Source: Fibrivirga algicola
GTDB lineage: Bacteria > Bacteroidota > Bacteroidia > Cytophagales > Spirosomataceae
Direction: 5' to 3'
NCBI RefSeq assembly: GCF_011742925.1
Contig: NZ_WAEL01000010.1
Coordinates: 186,001 to 250,000, forward strand
DNA: 64,000 nt
Shown here: in pieces, positions 24,920-33,996 of the stretch
Position numbering within the stretch: the stretch's first letter is position 1
Layout: each line of letters opens with the position of its first letter
Translations under genes and position numbers: made by a program
Notes under the pieces: generated by a model
Told to the model about the DNA's origin: nothing
Seen by the model: only the letters and a program-made list of their open reading frames with translations
Databases searched by the model: none

Positions 24920-26380
24920 TTACGTAGTGGCCAAAGTTACTGGAATAGCCTTTCCGAAGCTATCGCGTAGCACTACGCGGGCGGCGTGGTAGCCGCACAT
25001 GCCATGAACCCCTCCGCCGGGCGGTGTGGCCGATGAGCAGATAAACATACCCGCTTCTGAGGTCCGGTAGGGCGTCAGGCTGATGGTTGGGCGGGTGAAC
25101 AGCTGACCAATATCGATGATGCCGCCGTTAATGTCGCCGCCCACGTAGTTCGGGTTCCAGTCCTCGACCTGCGCTGTATTCATGGTATGTTTAGCCAGAA
25201 TCAGGTCGCGGAAACCGGGTGCGAAGCGTTCCAACTGCCCCTCAATTTGAGTGGTCATATCGACGGTCGAGCCGTTGGGTACGTGGCAATAGGCCCAGGC
25301 GGTGTGTTTACCCTCGGGGGCGCGGGTAGGATCGAACCGGCTTTGCTGGGCGAGCAATACATACGGTCGATCAGGGTGTTTCCCATCATAGGTCTGCTGT
25401 TCGGCCGTGACGATTTCTTCGAGTGTACCGCCGAGGTGAATTGTACCGGCCCGCTGGCAATCGGCGTTGGTGAACGGAATTGGCCCATCAAGCGCCCAAT
25501 CGACTTTGAAAATACCGGGGCCGTAACGGTAATTTTCCAACTGTTTCCGGTACAACGTCGAGAAGCGATCACCAGCTATGCTGAGAATCTGTTTGGGTGT
25601 CAGGTCGAATAAGACCACGCGCGTTTTGGGAATGTCGGCCAGTGTACGAACCGTTCGGTCGGTCTGGATTTCGCCCCCCATCGATCGCAGGTACGAGGCC
25701 AGTGCATTGGCAATTTGTTGCGACCCGCCTTTGGGCATGGGCCAGCCGCGTTGATGCCCGGCCGCCATCAGCACCAGCGCAATAGCCGAGGTTGTTAGAT
25801 TAGTCAGGGGCTGAATGGCGTGAGCCGCCATACCCGCCAGTAGTGCCCGCGCTTCGGTCGTCTTAAATCGACTGGCCAGGTACGTTGCCGGCGGAAGGGC
25901 ATCAAGCCCAAACAGGGCCAGATCGATTGGGTGCTTTGGAAAACGTAATGGCCCAAGCAAGTCTGGAGCCAGCGTAGACCAGTGTTCGACAATCGGCTCC
26001 ATTAGCTTCAGGTACGTTGCCTCATCGGCGCCCAGCGTTCGAGCGGTGTCGGCTACGGAACCGATCAGCAGAGCGGTCTTGCCACCGTCGAGGGGGTGGG
26101 CGGCAGCAACGGGCGGGTAAATCCATTCCAGACCGTGCTCGGCTAACGGTAAACTCCGAAACAGGGGCGAACCAGCCGCCAGCGGATGAATGGCCGATCC
26201 CATGTCGTGCACAAATCCGGGCATGGTCAGTTCCGCCGAGCGGGTGCCGCCCCCGATGATTGAGCGTGCTTCGAGCACTACTACCGACAGACCCGCCCGC
26301 GCCAGTACAATGGCCGCGCTCAGTCCGTTCGGGCCGGAGCCGACAATTACGGCGTCATATTGTTTTTCGGATGTGTGCAT
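24920..26380 (-). CDS. FAD-dependent oxidoreductase, phytoene-desaturase-like
   Basis: The ATG at 26380 is preferred over the TTG two codons upstream; it gives 486 residues and leaves two bases after the TGA of the upstream sulfite dehydrogenase gene. The N-terminus has the FAD Rossmann motif GSGPNG (14-19), followed by LEARSIIGGGTRS, and the C-terminus has the FAD-binding GMFICSSATPPGGGVHGMCG. This places it with CrtI-like/PYROXD2 flavoproteins. No carotenoid synthesis genes are near, so a carotenoid role is not supported. Confidence 0.85.
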   Translation of the reverse strand: MHTSEKQYDAVIVGSGPNGLSAAIVLARAGLSVVVLEARSIIGGGTRSAELTMPGFVHDMGSAIHPLAAGSPLFRSLPLAEHGLEWIYPPVAAAHPLDGGKTALLIGSVADTARTLGADEATYLKLMEPIVEHWSTLAPDLLGPLRFPKHPIDLALFGLDALPPATYLASRFKTTEARALLAGMAAHAIQPLTNLTTSAIALVLMAAGHQRGWPMPKGGSQQIANALASYLRSMGGEIQTDRTVRTLADIPKTRVVLFDLTPKQILSIAGDRFSTLYRKQLENYRYGPGIFKVDWALDGPIPFTNADCQRAGTIHLGGTLEEIVTAEQQTYDGKHPDRPYVLLAQQSRFDPTRAPEGKHTAWAYCHVPNGSTVDMTTQIEGQLERFAPGFRDLILAKHTMNTAQVEDWNPNYVGGDINGGIIDIGQLFTRPTISLTPYRTSEAGMFICSSATPPGGGVHGMCGYHAARVVLRDSFGKAIPVTLATT

Positions 26381-26382
26381 CG

Positions 26383-27597
26383 TCAACGAGTCGCATTCAG
26401 TTGTTCGGGTTGGTTCAATACCTGCCCGTCGGGTTTTACTTGCCAGGCCGTCACCGGATTCAGGTGGTAACCGCCCATATCGGGTCCTCGTGCCTCAACA
26501 AGTTGCCGAAAGGTAGGTTGGGTATAGCCCGTTTCGTCGGTCACCCGGCTCATGATCAGGGTTTCGTTGCCATTCCATCGCCAAAGATGCCGAAAAACAG
26601 TGTGCGCTTTATCAAGAACCGGATCTTGTAGGTCGGCCACCTGCCACGTCTTCCCCGCATCGGTACTGACCTCGACTCGGAGCACCTTGCCGCGCCCGCT
26701 CCAGGCCAGCCCCCGAATCTCGATCCAGCCGCGCTCGATCTGGGCTGGGTACGTTGGAAAGGTGATGATGCTCCGGGCATCGATATCGAAACTGAATTGC
26801 CGGACCTTTCCGTCTTTGATCGCTTCAGTGTACTTCGATGTTTCTTCGCGGGTATGCCAGGGCGCGTCGCCAAGCTCTATTCGACGAAGCCATTTTACGC
26901 TGGTGTTGCCCTCCCAACCCGGCAGAAACAGCCGGACCGGATAGCCCTGTTCCGGACGGATGGCCTCGCCGTTTTGGGCATAGGCGATAATGGCATCGTC
27001 CCAGCCTTTGCGAACGGGAATACTCCGCGTCATCAGGGCCGCATCGCCCCCTTCGGCCAGAAACCAGCTGGCTTTTTCGCGAACGCCTACTTCCCGAAAC
27101 AAGGTCGACAGCCGAACGCCGGTCCATTCGCTTTGGCTCGTCAGGCCGCAAATATCCTGTGGCGTCATGGTTTCTTTCCCCGTCCGGAAGTTGCCCGAGC
27201 ATTCCAGAAACGCGATGCGTGAGACGGACGGAAACCGTTTCAGATCTGCCAATGAAAACACCGTTGGCCGGTCCACGAAGCCATGAATCGTTAACGAGTA
27301 AGTCACCGGGTCGATGGTTGGAACGCCGTTGTGGTGCCGTTCGAAATGCAGGTCCGACGGGGTAATCATGCCCTTGAAATCCTGCAACGGTGACCGCGAC
27401 GAAATATCGGACGGAGCTTTCGCCAGCTTCTCAAACGCCGACCGCGTGCCGACTTTCCCCGGCGGAACACCCATCTGCTTCGTCGGATCGTCGGGAACAC
27501 CGATTTGCACTCCGCTGGCAAATGAAGTCTGTACCACCGCTACCGCCATAGCACCACCCAGCAGGCTACGTCGCGAGATTTTTTGGTCGTTTTTCAT
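26383..27597 (-). CDS. Tat-exported sulfite dehydrogenase (SoxC/SorA-like)
   Basis: A 404-residue molybdopterin enzyme. The start at ATG 27597 is fixed by a twin-arginine signal (SRRSLLGG, Arg9-Arg10). The frame continues upstream to 27804 only because a palindromic repeat happens to be open. The Mo-ligating cysteine is Cys133 (FLECSGN), and the C-terminal Mo-co dimerisation domain (IEIRGLAWSGRGKVLRVEVS) is present. Such enzymes oxidise sulfite to sulfate in the periplasm and pass electrons to cytochrome c; the next upstream gene encodes one. Confidence 0.9.
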   Translation of the reverse strand: MKNDQKISRRSLLGGAMAVAVVQTSFASGVQIGVPDDPTKQMGVPPGKVGTRSAFEKLAKAPSDISSRSPLQDFKGMITPSDLHFERHHNGVPTIDPVTYSLTIHGFVDRPTVFSLADLKRFPSVSRIAFLECSGNFRTGKETMTPQDICGLTSQSEWTGVRLSTLFREVGVREKASWFLAEGGDAALMTRSIPVRKGWDDAIIAYAQNGEAIRPEQGYPVRLFLPGWEGNTSVKWLRRIELGDAPWHTREETSKYTEAIKDGKVRQFSFDIDARSIITFPTYPAQIERGWIEIRGLAWSGRGKVLRVEVSTDAGKTWQVADLQDPVLDKAHTVFRHLWRWNGNETLIMSRVTDETGYTQPTFRQLVEARGPDMGGYHLNPVTAWQVKPDGQVLNQPEQLNATR

Positions 27598-27649
27598 AGG
27601 GGTTTGTTGATGAAGTGGTTGAGGGTAGTTGGATTTAGCTTTTAGTGTG

Positions 27650-27780
27650 TTGCTTTCGCATATCCCTTCGACAGGCTCAGGGTGACAGGAAACCCAAGCA
27701 TGTTCATGACAACCTTGAGTGAGATTGTTACCCTGAGCCTGTCGAAGGGCCAGGCGAAAGCAATCTAATTCGCGAAGCAC
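27650..27780. repeat. Composite palindromic repeat (TTCGACAGGCTCAGGGT type)
   Basis: Inner arms CCCTTCGACAGGCTCAGGGT (27664-27683) and its complement (27730-27749) are perfect. Outer arms TTGCTTTCGC (27650-27659) and GCGAAAGCAA (27754-27763) are also perfect. The tail to 27780 matches the repeat near 23.64 kb. It fills the spacer between the cytochrome c and sulfite dehydrogenase genes. Similar sequences translate to the familiar spurious peptide HPEPVEG. Confidence 0.8.
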
Positions 27781-27800
27781 TACGTTTGTGTAAAGCACTT

Positions 27801-28415
27801 TCACCGAATCGTCGGCCCGCCGGTTCGGTCGTCGGGGACGAAGTTGGGTTGGGCGGGCATACGGACGGCGGGCAGGGTTTTGGCATTCATGGTGGTTTTT
27901 TCGTTGATGAGTTTGTTGGTGTGGAGTAGAAAAGCGGTGAGTGCATACACTTCGTCGTTAGTCAGCGAACCGGGTTGGTTAAACGGCATGGCCCGGCGCA
28001 CATAGTCGAAAACGGTGGTGGCGTAGGGCCAGTAATTGCCAATCACTTTGTCTGAGCGTTTGCCTGCGACTGATGGCGTCACCACCAGTGCACCGTTGGG
28101 GCCACCCGTACCGCCAGCCCCGTGACAGGCCGCGCATTTCGCCGCGAAAATCACCGCGCCGATCGCTACCGTTCCCGACCCGGCTGGCAGACCTGTGCCA
28201 TCGGGTCGAACGTCGATGTCTAGGGCGGCAATCTGCGTGACTGATGCTGTTTTCCCGAGACCGAACGTACCTGGGCCGAAGGGTGTGGGCAGGGTGTCGG
28301 GCTGACTTTTGGTTGCTTCAACTGCAAATTCGTGCGAACGAAACCTGATTGGTGCAGCCGGCCGGCTTGGCCAACTAAGTAATAAAACGGGCAGTAGGAG
28401 CCACCGCTTAGTCAT
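27801..28415 (-). CDS. Periplasmic cytochrome c (SoxD/SorB-like)
   Basis: A 204-residue exported protein with one haem site, Cys94-Ala-Ala-Cys97-His98, and a probable axial Met143 (RRAMPFNQPG). The surrounding pattern (NYWPYATTVFDYVRRAMPF ... LTNDEVYALTAFLL) is that of the cytochrome partners of SoxC-type sulfite dehydrogenases. It starts inside the last codons of the DoxX-like gene upstream (8-base overlap) and precedes the dehydrogenase gene, so the three are one unit. Confidence 0.9.
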   Translation of the reverse strand: MTKRWLLLPVLLLSWPSRPAAPIRFRSHEFAVEATKSQPDTLPTPFGPGTFGLGKTASVTQIAALDIDVRPDGTGLPAGSGTVAIGAVIFAAKCAACHGAGGTGGPNGALVVTPSVAGKRSDKVIGNYWPYATTVFDYVRRAMPFNQPGSLTNDEVYALTAFLLHTNKLINEKTTMNAKTLPAVRMPAQPNFVPDDRTGGPTIR

Positions 28416-30039
28416 AACGGCCAGCTTTCAAGGTGCTCTCCGTCAGGGCGTAGGATCGGACAATGCGGTCGAGAACGACATAGATCGAATCTTTCTTTTC
28501 GTTGATGCCGGTCAGTACTACGCGTGAACCGTCTGTTGTCTGGTAGCGGAGTACCATTCGTTTCCGTTCGGCGGGCTTACTTTCCTCGACAAGGCCCCGC
28601 TTGCGCCGGGTGGTCTGCACCAACGGATGCACCTTCGTAAACTCATCACCGATGTTGGCCCGCGCCTGCGCCGGAATCCACTGTTTCTCCGAGATCGCGT
28701 TCGGATTTTTTGTTTGCTCCTTCCGCCGACGAGTGCCGCTTTCGCCCGGGTTGCCCGCTCCGGGCGCGTCCTCGCGGGGGCCGTTCAGGCGTACTTTATC
28801 TTGTAAGTAGAGCGTCTGGTTTACGGTGTCAGCGTCGTAGTAGAACACGCGTTGACCGCCCGCTACGCCGGTCACTTCAAACGTCCGGTTCAGGTCGCGC
28901 ATGGGGGCGCCACCGCCGTTGCTCAGGTCGAGTCTGGCGAGGCGGTTTACTTTGAAGGTTAGGGTGCTCCAGTTCTCGAAAGTCGCTTCCTGCCAGCGTG
29001 TCGAGTCGGTCGGGTTGTAGGGGAGGGGCTGACCGTTCAGCTTGAACTCAGTCACGGCGTAATTGCCGCGCAGTTCGCGAATGCCGCGCTGGGCGGGTTG
29101 TTTATAGGGGTCGTAGATGAAATTGACGACTTGCAGGTAAAACAGCACGCCAATGAACAGGAACAGCGTAGCGGCTTTCAGGCTGTAACGTACCCAGCGT
29201 TGCCAGGCGTTTGTGAAGGTGGGGTAGTGGTAAACTGGCACTGTGAACCGTTCGCGCACCAGCAGGTTCCAGGCAAATGGAATATCATACCACAACAAAA
29301 AGGCCGCCAGCAGCACGAAGTAGGAGCTGTACACGTGCACGCCCCCATCGTAGGCGAGGTTGACGTACACAATGTCGGCCAGGGCACCGAACAGCAGGGC
29401 CGCACCCAGGAAGGTGGTTTTGCGGAAGAAAAGAAACACGCCCGCCGCCACTTCGACCACGCCGGTGAACACTTCGTACCAGGGCACAATACCGATCGAT
29501 AGCCAGTAGAGCTTTTGCGCCGTAAGGTCGCCGAAATTGGTGTTTAAGATGCCTAGCGATGGGTAAGGTAGTTGCGTCGGCAGGAGCTTCGTGAAGCCGA
29601 ATCCGATGATGCCAATACCCGCCCGGTAACGCACCACCACGCGAAGCCAGTAATACAGCAAGTTGTAATTGACAGGCTCTGCCTTTCGAATTTTAACAAT
29701 GCCGGTCCAGAGCAGCCCGCCGACGATAGCAGCTAGCAGTGTAATGATCCAGGGCGCATACCCCAGTAACGGACTGCCAAACAAGGTGTTGCCAAACAAA
29801 CTCAGGCCGGAGCCGAACCGGGCGATGTCATACACGTCGCGGTAATGCAGGTTCGTCCAGTCTAGAGCAAAGAAATCGCGGTACCAGCCGACGTTATTCG
29901 GCAAAGCCATGGCGACGAAAAAAACGAACGCGATTCGAAACGTGATCTTCTCCGTTTCGGACCAACGGCTTTGCGCTGTTTTTGGGGTTGCCGCTGGCGC
30001 ATTGGCCTGCGACTGAGTTAGTGTTTCTGCGCTTATCAT
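28408..30039 (-). CDS. DoxX-like membrane protein with periplasmic domain (paralogue A)
   Basis: The ATG at 30039 (MISAETLTQSQ) is preferred over 30096; 543 residues. The N-terminal two thirds has about eight membrane helices with two DoxX-like stretches (IGFGFTKLLPTQLPYPSLGILNT and YEVFTGVVEVAAGVFLFFRK). The C-terminal part of about 200 residues is soluble and lysine/arginine-rich. The neighbouring gene at 30134 encodes a paralogue of the same layout. Its 3' end overlaps the cytochrome c start by 8 bases. DoxD-type proteins are the membrane subunit of thiosulfate:quinone oxidoreductase, so a sulfur-oxidation role beside sulfite dehydrogenase is plausible but unproven. Confidence 0.75.
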   Translation of the reverse strand: MISAETLTQSQANAPAATPKTAQSRWSETEKITFRIAFVFFVAMALPNNVGWYRDFFALDWTNLHYRDVYDIARFGSGLSLFGNTLFGSPLLGYAPWIITLLAAIVGGLLWTGIVKIRKAEPVNYNLLYYWLRVVVRYRAGIGIIGFGFTKLLPTQLPYPSLGILNTNFGDLTAQKLYWLSIGIVPWYEVFTGVVEVAAGVFLFFRKTTFLGAALLFGALADIVYVNLAYDGGVHVYSSYFVLLAAFLLWYDIPFAWNLLVRERFTVPVYHYPTFTNAWQRWVRYSLKAATLFLFIGVLFYLQVVNFIYDPYKQPAQRGIRELRGNYAVTEFKLNGQPLPYNPTDSTRWQEATFENWSTLTFKVNRLARLDLSNGGGAPMRDLNRTFEVTGVAGGQRVFYYDADTVNQTLYLQDKVRLNGPREDAPGAGNPGESGTRRRKEQTKNPNAISEKQWIPAQARANIGDEFTKVHPLVQTTRRKRGLVEESKPAERKRMVLRYQTTDGSRVVLTGINEKKDSIYVVLDRIVRSYALTESTLKAGRYD

Positions 30040-30133
30040 GAGGGAAATGGGGTTATTGCTGACGCGTGTGTAGAGACCGGTCCGCCGGTGCGGCAAGATT
30101 TTGCGTCCTTACGGTAGCCGGATGGAACGCCGA

Positions 30134-31555
30134 TTACAAGGTCAATCCTTTTCTGCGGCCTGCTTTGGCGGCTTCGGCCAGCAGGTATTTCTTATCTACC
30201 CGTTCCAGAACGGCGTACACAGAATCGCGGTGGGCATTTACGCCAGCCAGTACCAACGTACCTGGGTTGGGACGTTCGTACTGGAATTGGAAGCTATCGT
30301 CGGAGCGCTGCGGGTTGCGGAGCTGGAGCGTCTGGGCGGACGATGCTGATGCCCCGGCCAATAGCTCATAGTGGTAATAATGCCGCCCGATCTGCCCCGC
30401 CCACTCGAACGTCCGCGCTGAATCTGGCCCGATTATATCTTCCTGGTTTAGCGTAACCAGTGCTGCCGGGGCTGGCCGACGAATGCTGATCGTGTTCCAG
30501 TTCTCGATCACAACGTTTTGCCAGCGGATTGAATCGGCTGGTGAGGGCGGGCGCGTTTGCCCATTCAGGCGAAACTCCCGGACGGTGTATAAACCGGCAG
30601 CTTCGGACAAAGGGCCCTTTTTTGCGGCACTTGGGTATTGATGTCCACCTTGCCGCAAGGCCCCGTAGGCAGACAGTCCGTAGGAGAGAATCAACAACGC
30701 GGCTACGGCCTTACCCGCCAGCCGGGCCGATTGTTGCCAGCCTTCGGCAAATGTCAGACGGTAGCGGTTGGGCGCGGTTGGTTTGCCCATCACTAGCAAG
30801 TTGTAGAGTCGGAGGCCGTCGTAGGTCAGCAGAAACAGGGCAAGGCTGATCAGGAACAGGCTGTAAACGAATTCGCCCCCGCCATACGCGACGTTCGACA
30901 TGAACACATTGCCCGTAAAAAAGACCGTGATGAACGCCCCGATGGTGGCCGATCGGCGGGTGAGTAGTAACAGGCCAGCGATTGTTTCGACCAGGCCCAG
31001 AAATGCCTGATACGACGGGACAACACCCAAAGTCAGGGCAAAGATTTTCCATTCGGTCAGCTCGCCGTAGGGCGTGTTGAGGTGGCTGAGCGACGGTTCG
31101 GGTGCCTGAATCGGGAACAGCTTAATGAGGCCGAATGCCAGTAACCCAGACGCCAACCGGTAACGGATCAGGATGCGTAACCAGGCGTTCAACTGGTTGT
31201 AATCAAGCGCCGGTTTGCCTGCTTTCAGCCGGTTCTTCTCCCAGATTGACCAGCCGAACGTACCCAGCCCGGCTAGCACTGCCGCTATGATCCAGTTTAG
31301 GAATGAACCACTGTCGCCGACGAAGTTGGGCGTATACTTGGCCAGCTTGAACAGGGGTTGGTAAAGGCCATACTGCCAATTGGCTGTGAGCAAATCGCGC
31401 CAGAACGACGGGGCCAACGGTACGATCTGAACCAGAAAATACAGCGCAACGAAGCGGAAAATCCCTTGTTCGGCCGGTTTCCAGTCCGAATTGGGCAAAG
31501 CAGTGGCTGAACGGCCTTCCCAACTGGGATGCGGCTCGTGATAGGAGGTACTCAT
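30134..31555 (-). CDS. DoxX-like membrane protein with periplasmic domain (paralogue B)
   Basis: A 473-residue paralogue of the 28408-30039 product: seven to eight membrane helices with LLAFGLIKLFPIQAPEPSLSHLNTP and YQAFLGLVETIAGLLLL at the same positions, then a soluble C-terminal domain (from about 300) sharing REFRLNGQ, ADSIRWQ, IENWNTI and LAGVNAHRDSVYAVL with paralogue A. It lacks the basic insertion of A. Tandem order and likeness show a local duplication, probably giving a heterodimer. Confidence 0.75.
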   Translation of the reverse strand: MSTSYHEPHPSWEGRSATALPNSDWKPAEQGIFRFVALYFLVQIVPLAPSFWRDLLTANWQYGLYQPLFKLAKYTPNFVGDSGSFLNWIIAAVLAGLGTFGWSIWEKNRLKAGKPALDYNQLNAWLRILIRYRLASGLLAFGLIKLFPIQAPEPSLSHLNTPYGELTEWKIFALTLGVVPSYQAFLGLVETIAGLLLLTRRSATIGAFITVFFTGNVFMSNVAYGGGEFVYSLFLISLALFLLTYDGLRLYNLLVMGKPTAPNRYRLTFAEGWQQSARLAGKAVAALLILSYGLSAYGALRQGGHQYPSAAKKGPLSEAAGLYTVREFRLNGQTRPPSPADSIRWQNVVIENWNTISIRRPAPAALVTLNQEDIIGPDSARTFEWAGQIGRHYYHYELLAGASASSAQTLQLRNPQRSDDSFQFQYERPNPGTLVLAGVNAHRDSVYAVLERVDKKYLLAEAAKAGRRKGLTL

Positions 31556-31568
31556 AGGGTGTTGAGTT

Positions 31569-32450
31569 TTACTTAGCCGGTTCGTTCGGCCGGGGTGGTG
31601 TCTGGTTGATTACTTTTCGCGTTTGCAGATCGAATTTCTGGCCTTTGCTCAGGAAGTAAAACGGCCCGCCCGTGCTATTCTGACCCGATGGGTACTTCGC
31701 GTTGCTGTTGATCTGGTTAATGTCGTAGATGCCCACGAGCGAATTGCCGATGACCTCGAACGCGTTCTTCTGCACTACCACCGCCGTACTCTCATCAATA
31801 CCAATGCCTAGTAGTTCGGGTCGCGCCTTAATCACGTCGATCAGATCAAACTGCCGGTTCCGGCGCAGCACGTGTTGATCGACGGTCAGGTTTTTCACGA
31901 AAGCCAGTCCTTCGGTATGGTCGCCCACCATGATGCTGTTGCCTTTTGTATCGCCTCGCACCATAAACGAGCCGATGATGGTAGCTCCCGCCGACGTGCC
32001 GCCGATCACACCGCCCCGACCAAGCAGCGCGTTGAATTCGTTGTGCGCCAGCGTGTTCAGGTACGAATCGGCCAGCCTCCAGTGCCGACCACCTTCAAAC
32101 CATACGGCCGTTGCCTGCCGAATGGGAGCTACAAACGATTCCTGATTAGCCTGTTTTGGGTCGCGGGTGTGAAGCAAGGTCACGTTGGCGACGCCCAGTT
32201 CCTGAAGCCGTTTCTGGGTACGTTGCCCGCTAGCCGTAAGCGTCGAATCGTCACCCGCCGTGGGGATCACAATAATCCGGGCGTTCGCCTTCCCGCCCGC
32301 CAGCTCGATGAAGCGATTCCAGATGTCGGGCGAGATAGCGCCGCCCCCAACGATCACCACAGCCCCTTTCTCTGGGCCTGCCGTTTGGGCAGAAAGTCGC
32401 CCGGCAAAGAGGGCAACAAGGAGGACGATATACGTGAAGCGAGTTCTCAT
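31569..32450 (-). CDS. Secreted cyanophycinase (peptidase S51)
   Basis: The ATG at 32450 begins a signal peptide (MRTRFTYIVLLVALFAGRLSA-Q); 293 residues. It has the family layout: GGGAISPDIW (35-44), IPTAGDDST (62-70), AVWFEGGRHWRL (115-126) and the nucleophile Ser153 in GGTSAGA, with HTEGLAF and DQHVLRRNR later. Cyanophycinases split the beta-Asp-Arg dipeptide off multi-L-arginyl-poly-aspartate. Export fits scavenging of the polymer or similar peptides outside, together with the SusCD pair upstream. Confidence 0.9.
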   Translation of the reverse strand: MRTRFTYIVLLVALFAGRLSAQTAGPEKGAVVIVGGGAISPDIWNRFIELAGGKANARIIVIPTAGDDSTLTASGQRTQKRLQELGVANVTLLHTRDPKQANQESFVAPIRQATAVWFEGGRHWRLADSYLNTLAHNEFNALLGRGGVIGGTSAGATIIGSFMVRGDTKGNSIMVGDHTEGLAFVKNLTVDQHVLRRNRQFDLIDVIKARPELLGIGIDESTAVVVQKNAFEVIGNSLVGIYDINQINSNAKYPSGQNSTGGPFYFLSKGQKFDLQTRKVINQTPPRPNEPAK

Positions 32451-32475
32451 GATGGTTGTATGGTTTATGTGTTTA

Positions 32476-32622
32476 CCCTCACCCGCAGCGGCGGACCGTC
32501 CCAGCCCCTCTCCCACGTTGAGAGAGGGGAAATGCTCTGCCTATCAGCGAAGCTACTGTAGGGCTATTCCCCTCTCCCAACGTGGGAGAGGGGCTGGGAC
32601 GGTCCGCCGCTGCGGGTGAGGG
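32476..32622. repeat. Large palindromic repeat, 45-bp perfect arms
   Basis: Arms 32476-32520 and 32578-32622 are perfect complements, and the next ten bases inside pair almost fully. It shares CCCTCACCC and AGCCCCTCTCCCACGTTG with the element at 33997-34112. It separates the susD and cyanophycinase genes and could reduce read-through or stabilise the upstream mRNA. Confidence 0.85.
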
Positions 32623-32632
32623 CCTGAGTAAG

Positions 32633-33985
32633 TTAATACCCCTTGTTCTGAGTCAGGGCTTTATCGGCTAGAATTTCACTGGTTGGGATGGGAAACACGT
32701 ATTTGTTGGCGTCGGTGATACCCAGGACGGTGGCCACGCGGCCGGTGCGGATGAGGTCAAACCAGCGGTCGGCTTCGAAGGCGAATTCGAGGCGTCTTTC
32801 GTTCTCGATGGCCAGTAGAATGGCGTCGGTGGTAGGCGTTGTGGTGCTGGTTAGGGCGGTCAGATCGGCGCGGCTGCGAACGGCGTTGATGTCGACTAGA
32901 GCATCGGCAGGTTTACCCAATTTAGCGCGGGCTTCGGCACGAATCAGGTACACTTCGGCAATCCGGATCAGGTAAGCGGGGTCGGTGCCGGTGGGGTTGC
33001 GGTAATAGAGTCTACCGTACCAGAGATTACCTGGAGCCGCCGTTTGGCCAATGACTGCCGACCGATTACCACCTATGGCCGGATTGTTCAGCAGTGTCAC
33101 CAACTGCGCATTGGGTGCCCATTCCCGTCGACCGCTCAGTGCTGGTGGGAGCCACCAGTTGAAATGCCCATTTTTAAACGAGTTGGAATAAGCCAGCTCA
33201 AATACTGACTCCGTGGTGTTCACGGCATTATTGGCGAAGAACGCGTTGTAGGGTTTCACCAGTTTGTAGTTCGTTGCATCGTCGATTAGCCTCGTCGCAT
33301 AGGCGTCGGCCTGCTCCCATTCCTGCCGGTAGAGGTGATACCGCGCCCGTAGCGCCCAGACCGTTTTGCGCGTGACGCGGTTGCGGTTGGTCGTTGCGGC
33401 CAGCAGTGGTTCGGCTGCTGTCAGGTCTTTCAGTACTTGTGCGTAAGTATCGGCCAGACTACTGCGGGTGATACCTGTGTTTTCTGTAGCAGAGCGGGTT
33501 GGTTTCAGCACCAGTTGCACGCCACCCCAGCCTCGTGCCAGATCGAAATAAGCCAACGCCCGAATGGCCAGCGCCTCGCCCTGAATCTGTCCTTTGCGCG
33601 CCTCGGTCAACAGCGGGTCAGTCAGCGTCGGAACGGTTTCGAGCAGGTAATTCGCTGCCAGAATAGTCTGGTAAATGCCCTGCCACGCCTGCGACACGTA
33701 CCCATTATCGGCGGTCAGCTTACGGGCGGTAATCTCCTGCGGCGCCCCCTGTGAACCCGTCCATTGAATATCGCCTCCCGATAGGTACGATAGCGCCGGG
33801 AAGTTCGACCCATAATAATTATCATTGCCCAGGCGGTTGTACAGCCCGTTTAAGGCCACCTCGGCCGTATTCGCTGACGTAATTGCCCGTTGTTCGTCAA
33901 CCTGCAATACGGGCTGAACCTCAAGGAAATTGTTGCATCCTGCAAGTAGGAAGAGCAGTGGAAGGAAGAATTTTGTCTTGTTCAT
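32633..33985 (-). CDS. SusD/RagB-family surface lipoprotein
   Basis: The ATG at 33985 starts a lipoprotein signal (FLPLLFLLAGC, Cys17); 450 residues. The N-terminal half has the tetratricopeptide-like helices of SusD (VALNGLYNRLG ... GDIQWTG ... GQIQGEALAIRALAYFDLARGWGGV), and the C-terminal half the RagB/SusD domain with IENERRLEFAFEADRWFDLIRTGR. SusD proteins cap a SusC channel and bind the nutrient. Paired with SusC (34115) and followed by cyanophycinase, so peptide-like rather than glycan substrates are possible. Confidence 0.93.
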   Translation of the reverse strand: MNKTKFFLPLLFLLAGCNNFLEVQPVLQVDEQRAITSANTAEVALNGLYNRLGNDNYYGSNFPALSYLSGGDIQWTGSQGAPQEITARKLTADNGYVSQAWQGIYQTILAANYLLETVPTLTDPLLTEARKGQIQGEALAIRALAYFDLARGWGGVQLVLKPTRSATENTGITRSSLADTYAQVLKDLTAAEPLLAATTNRNRVTRKTVWALRARYHLYRQEWEQADAYATRLIDDATNYKLVKPYNAFFANNAVNTTESVFELAYSNSFKNGHFNWWLPPALSGRREWAPNAQLVTLLNNPAIGGNRSAVIGQTAAPGNLWYGRLYYRNPTGTDPAYLIRIAEVYLIRAEARAKLGKPADALVDINAVRSRADLTALTSTTTPTTDAILLAIENERRLEFAFEADRWFDLIRTGRVATVLGITDANKYVFPIPTSEILADKALTQNKGY

Positions 33986-33996
33986 AGTGGAGGTTG

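Noticed and set aside
27598-27804. N-terminal extension of the sulfite dehydrogenase frame (69 more codons)
   Set aside because: It is the translation of a palindromic repeat, and the Tat signal starts at the ATG at 27597.
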